Of a stretch of DNA of 8,528 nucleotides, positions 6,461-8,528 are shown piece after piece (the stretch's first letter is position 1; each line of letters starts with the position of its first letter). The DNA comes from Desulfobacterales bacterium. GTDB taxonomy: Bacteria > Desulfobacterota > Desulfobacteria > Desulfobacterales > UBA5852. Made by a program: the position numbers and the translations under genes. The notes beneath the pieces are model-generated. The model saw only the letters and a list, made by a program, of their open reading frames with translations. It made no database searches and was not told where the DNA came from. The stretch covers positions 1 to 8,528 of the forward strand of contig JASJBQ010000203.1 in assembly GCA_030066455.1 (NCBI GenBank), written 5' to 3'.

Positions 6461-7240
6461 CTATTTGCTGTTCATGACAAAGCCCAGGAATTTTTCGCGG
6501 GGAATCATTTGCAGGGCCGTCTTGATATCGTTGTTGGTGGTCTTGCCTTCGACCACCACCATCAAAATTGCATCCACAATGGGCGCGAAGGCCACGGAGT
6601 CGGCCACATTGATAAGGGGTGGCACATCGAAGAAGACGTAGCGGTCGTCATAGCGGGTTTTCATCTCGTGCACGAGTTCCTGCATACGGCCGCTGCCCAG
6701 CAGTTCGGTGCTGTTGTCGATGGTGCGGCCGCCGGAGATAATGGTCAATTTCTCGATACCGGGCCAGACGATCAGGTCGTTCATGGGGGTGTCGTAGAGC
6801 AGATAGTCGCTCAGACCGGCCGGGCTGTCATATCCCAGTTTTTTATGGATCGCCTGCTGCTTGAGGTCGGCGTCCACCAGCAGGGCTGTGTTGCTGAATT
6901 CGCGCGCGAAGGTAAGCGCCAGATTGATGGCCGTGGTGGTTTTGCCATCCCCCGGGGTGGGGCTGGTGATCATGATGGTATTCCAGCCCTTGGCGCGTGT
7001 GCGCTGCAGAATCTGGGTGCGCAGCAGTTTGTAGTGCTCAACGATCGGCGAAGTGGGATCGATGCAGATGCAACGGTTGGCGATCAATTCGGCCGGGTCG
7101 AGCTGGACGTTTTCGGACTGGGTGTAGGCAGGGGAATTCCAGCCCAGCCGCTGATCGTCTTCGCCATTGGCCGAAATCGGCAACGCCTCCTCGTGAACAT
7201 TGGCCGCTGCGCGGTTTAAATTTCGAATCACACTCATCAT
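6461..7240 (-). CDS. CpsD/BY-kinase-family ATPase of an exopolysaccharide locus, no tyrosine tail
   Basis: The product has 259 residues from the ATG at 7238-7240. After a variable N-terminal region of about 60 residues comes IVEHYKLLRTQI, the usual pre-domain helix of bacterial tyrosine kinases. Walker A is SPTPGDGKTTTAINLA (about 93-108, catalytic K100), Walker A' is ALLVDADLK (about 119-127) and Walker B is YVFFDVPP (about 201-208). Family members work on the inner face of the membrane with a Wzz-type partner, binding ATP and controlling polymer length and export. The partner is the gene immediately upstream, as in PEP-CTERM/exosortase-associated loci. Unlike classical BY-kinases, the C terminus ends in KFLGFVMNSK with no tyrosine after Walker B; translation past the stop reveals none either, so a frameshift does not explain it. 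It may be an ATPase co-regulator rather than an autokinase. A terminator follows 55 bases downstream. Confidence 0.88.
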   Translation of the reverse strand: MMSVIRNLNRAAANVHEEALPISANGEDDQRLGWNSPAYTQSENVQLDPAELIANRCICIDPTSPIVEHYKLLRTQILQRTRAKGWNTIMITSPTPGDGKTTTAINLALTFAREFSNTALLVDADLKQQAIHKKLGYDSPAGLSDYLLYDTPMNDLIVWPGIEKLTIISGGRTIDNSTELLGSGRMQELVHEMKTRYDDRYVFFDVPPLINVADSVAFAPIVDAILMVVVEGKTTNNDIKTALQMIPREKFLGFVMNSK

Positions 7241-7247
7241 CTGGGGG

Positions 7248-7252
7248 TCCTT
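7248..7252 (-). promoter_or_regulatory. Ribosome binding site that fixes the kinase-like start
   Basis: The minus strand reads AAGGA ending 7 bases before the ATG at 7240. This favours that ATG over the upstream in-frame TTG at 7273. A second ATG follows directly at 7237 and would also be in range (10 bases). Confidence 0.6.
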
Positions 7253-7352
7253 GATAGCCCGGCGTCCTGACAAGGGCCGGTGAATCGTTATTCAAGAGAA
7301 ATCATCCCATGTTTTGTGGGCGTCAAAGTTCCAATCGGGAGCAGACGGATTT

Positions 7353-8528
7353 TTACAGCGCTAAATGCCGCAAAAGCCTGGCCCAGAATATGTCCAGATC
7401 CATAACCATAAAATGAAAAATGAGGATTCCTAACGGTATCGCCGCCACGGCGGAGACAATTTTCACGCGGCGCACCATGAGCTGGCGGGCGGCTTCCACA
7501 GGCGTTACAATCGCGGGGATGCCCGAAAGCACTGGAAAGCCGGTCTGCCTGGTGAGGATCTCGGCGTTGCGCACGGCGTCGTCGGTGAATTCCCGCAGCG
7601 CGGCCCAACCCATGCCCGCCCCGATCCCCAAAACAAAGCCGATGAGGACGATGGCCAGGCGGTTGGGTTTGAAAGGCTTTTCCGGCATGCGGGCCGGGTC
7701 GATCAGGGTGAAGCGCTCGCCTTTCTGGTCCTTCTCTAGCCCATAGGCCACTTCGGCCTCCATGGTCTTCTGCAAAAGGTCGTTGTACTTGGCCCGGGTA
7801 TTGGTCTGCCGGGATAGAAGTTCGGTGTAGACTTCTTCGACGGCCGGCGTGGCCGCGATCCGCCGGCGGTATTTTTCGGCCGTTTGTTCGTTGTTGACGA
7901 GCAGGCGATTGATGGTCTCAATTTCGGACCGCGTGCCGTTGAGTTGGGCCGACAGATTGATGTAAGCCGGATTCTCGGGTTGGTCCTGGTAGTTCTTGCG
8001 GGAGTAGTCGACCCCGGCCGCGTCGAGGCGTTTTTTTATTATTTCAATCTCCTGCCGCGTCTTGATGACGTCGGGATACTCCTCCGAGTAGCGGGTTTTG
8101 AGCGATATCAGTTGGACCTCGAGGTATTCGAGGCGTTTTACGTCTTCATCCTTCTCGGCAATCCAGTTCTGGTACCATTCCCGGGGCGTCGTGGCCAGCT
8201 CGGCCTGGAGATAGCCCTCCCTTTCTTTGAGGGCCCGCAGGTTTTCCTGCAGCCTTTCGATGGTGCGCTCGGTATCGCTGAGTTTTTGGATGTTGAGCTG
8301 GAGCATTTCGGGCAGTTCATTGATGTGGCCCCGCTTGAAGGCTGCAATCTCGGCCTCGGTGGTCTCCAATTGCGCTTTGACCCGTTCGGTTTCGTCCCGA
8401 AGAAACTGGGAGGTTTCCGCGGTTTGGCGTTCGCGGACCCTGAGATTCTCTTCCAGGAAGAGGGAGGTCAGCTGGGTGGCCACCCGCTGGACGGTCTCGG
8501 GATTTTCCTTGGCCTCGTAGGACAGGGT
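7353..8528 (-). CDS. Wzz/GumC-family polysaccharide chain-length determinant (5' end outside window)
   Basis: The last 391 codons are present, ending in TAA at 7353-7355. The frame is open to the window edge and begins TLSYEAKENPETVQRVATQL; the GTG at 8483 is an internal valine. The periplasmic part is mostly coiled coil (fragment residues about 30-115, 135-170 and 195-225), with the YPDV segment usual for the family. A G-rich/GNVR-like region follows: RAKYNDLLQKTMEAEVAYGLE...KGERFTLIDPARMPEKPFKPN (about 245-289). Then comes a membrane helix (RLAIVLIGFVLGIGAGMGWAAL, about 290-312). Unlike plain Wzz, a further 79 residues follow: a loop with GFPVLSGIPAIVT and a second hydrophobic helix (about 355-376). 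This layout is usual in PEP-CTERM/exosortase-associated chain-length proteins. It should act in the inner membrane with the ATPase encoded 112 bases downstream. The gap 7241-7352 shows no clear promoter. Confidence 0.9.
   Translation of the reverse strand, partial: TLSYEAKENPETVQRVATQLTSLFLEENLRVRERQTAETSQFLRDETERVKAQLETTEAEIAAFKRGHINELPEMLQLNIQKLSDTERTIERLQENLRALKEREGYLQAELATTPREWYQNWIAEKDEDVKRLEYLEVQLISLKTRYSEEYPDVIKTRQEIEIIKKRLDAAGVDYSRKNYQDQPENPAYINLSAQLNGTRSEIETINRLLVNNEQTAEKYRRRIAATPAVEEVYTELLSRQTNTRAKYNDLLQKTMEAEVAYGLEKDQKGERFTLIDPARMPEKPFKPNRLAIVLIGFVLGIGAGMGWAALREFTDDAVRNAEILTRQTGFPVLSGIPAIVTPVEAARQLMVRRVKIVSAVAAIPLGILIFHFMVMDLDIFWARLLRHLAL

Noticed and set aside
7241..7273. Upstream TTG start for the kinase-like gene
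   Set aside because: The ATG at 7240 has an AAGGA site at good spacing; the TTG adds only 11 residues without a better site.

Overview
The window looks like a piece of a GC-rich proteobacterial chromosome. My best guess is Desulfobacterota (a Desulfosarcina- or Desulfobacterium-like organism). This rests on the exosortase-type exopolysaccharide genes, a cytosolic molybdoenzyme of the YoaE/YyaE kind and the general feel of the proteins; no marker gene proves it. There are eight protein-coding genes. Seven lie on the minus strand; only the truncated gene at the left edge is on the plus strand. No rRNA, tRNA, CRISPR array or transposase gene was seen.

Layout from left to right. 1-296: end of a SAM-dependent methyltransferase (+). 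297-529: convergent intergenic region holding a long imperfect foldback repeat. 530-1519: a protein with a C-terminal J domain (-). 1520-1850: a 331-base gap with three consecutive inverted repeats that resemble a dispersed intergenic repeat family. 1851-2354: thiol peroxidase tpx (-), with a strong Shine-Dalgarno site. 2495-3001: hotdog acyl-CoA thioesterase (-). 3035-5011: molybdopterin oxidoreductase (-). 5008-6216: THUMP-domain RlmL-like RNA methyltransferase (-). 6217-6460: a promoter candidate and a clear rho-independent terminator. 6461-7240: BY-kinase-type ATPase (-). 7353-8528: Wzz/GumC chain-length determinant (-), cut by the right edge.

The window holds two transcription groups. 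The right group (Wzz-like, then kinase-like) is the distal end of an exopolysaccharide export locus: the Wzz-like membrane protein sets chain length with its cytoplasmic ATPase partner, and the terminator at 6378-6407 closes the unit. The middle group starts near 6300 and runs RNA methyltransferase > molybdoenzyme (ATGA overlap) > thioesterase (33-base gap). Tpx follows after 140 bases and may have its own promoter. The group mixes rRNA modification, an orphan redox enzyme, acyl-CoA hydrolysis and peroxide removal, with no single obvious pathway.

The least explained items are the two structured intergenic repeats (320-509 and 1587-1729), the coupling of the orphan molybdoenzyme to an RNA methyltransferase, the J protein with about 265 unassigned N-terminal residues, and a BY-kinase that lacks a tyrosine tail.
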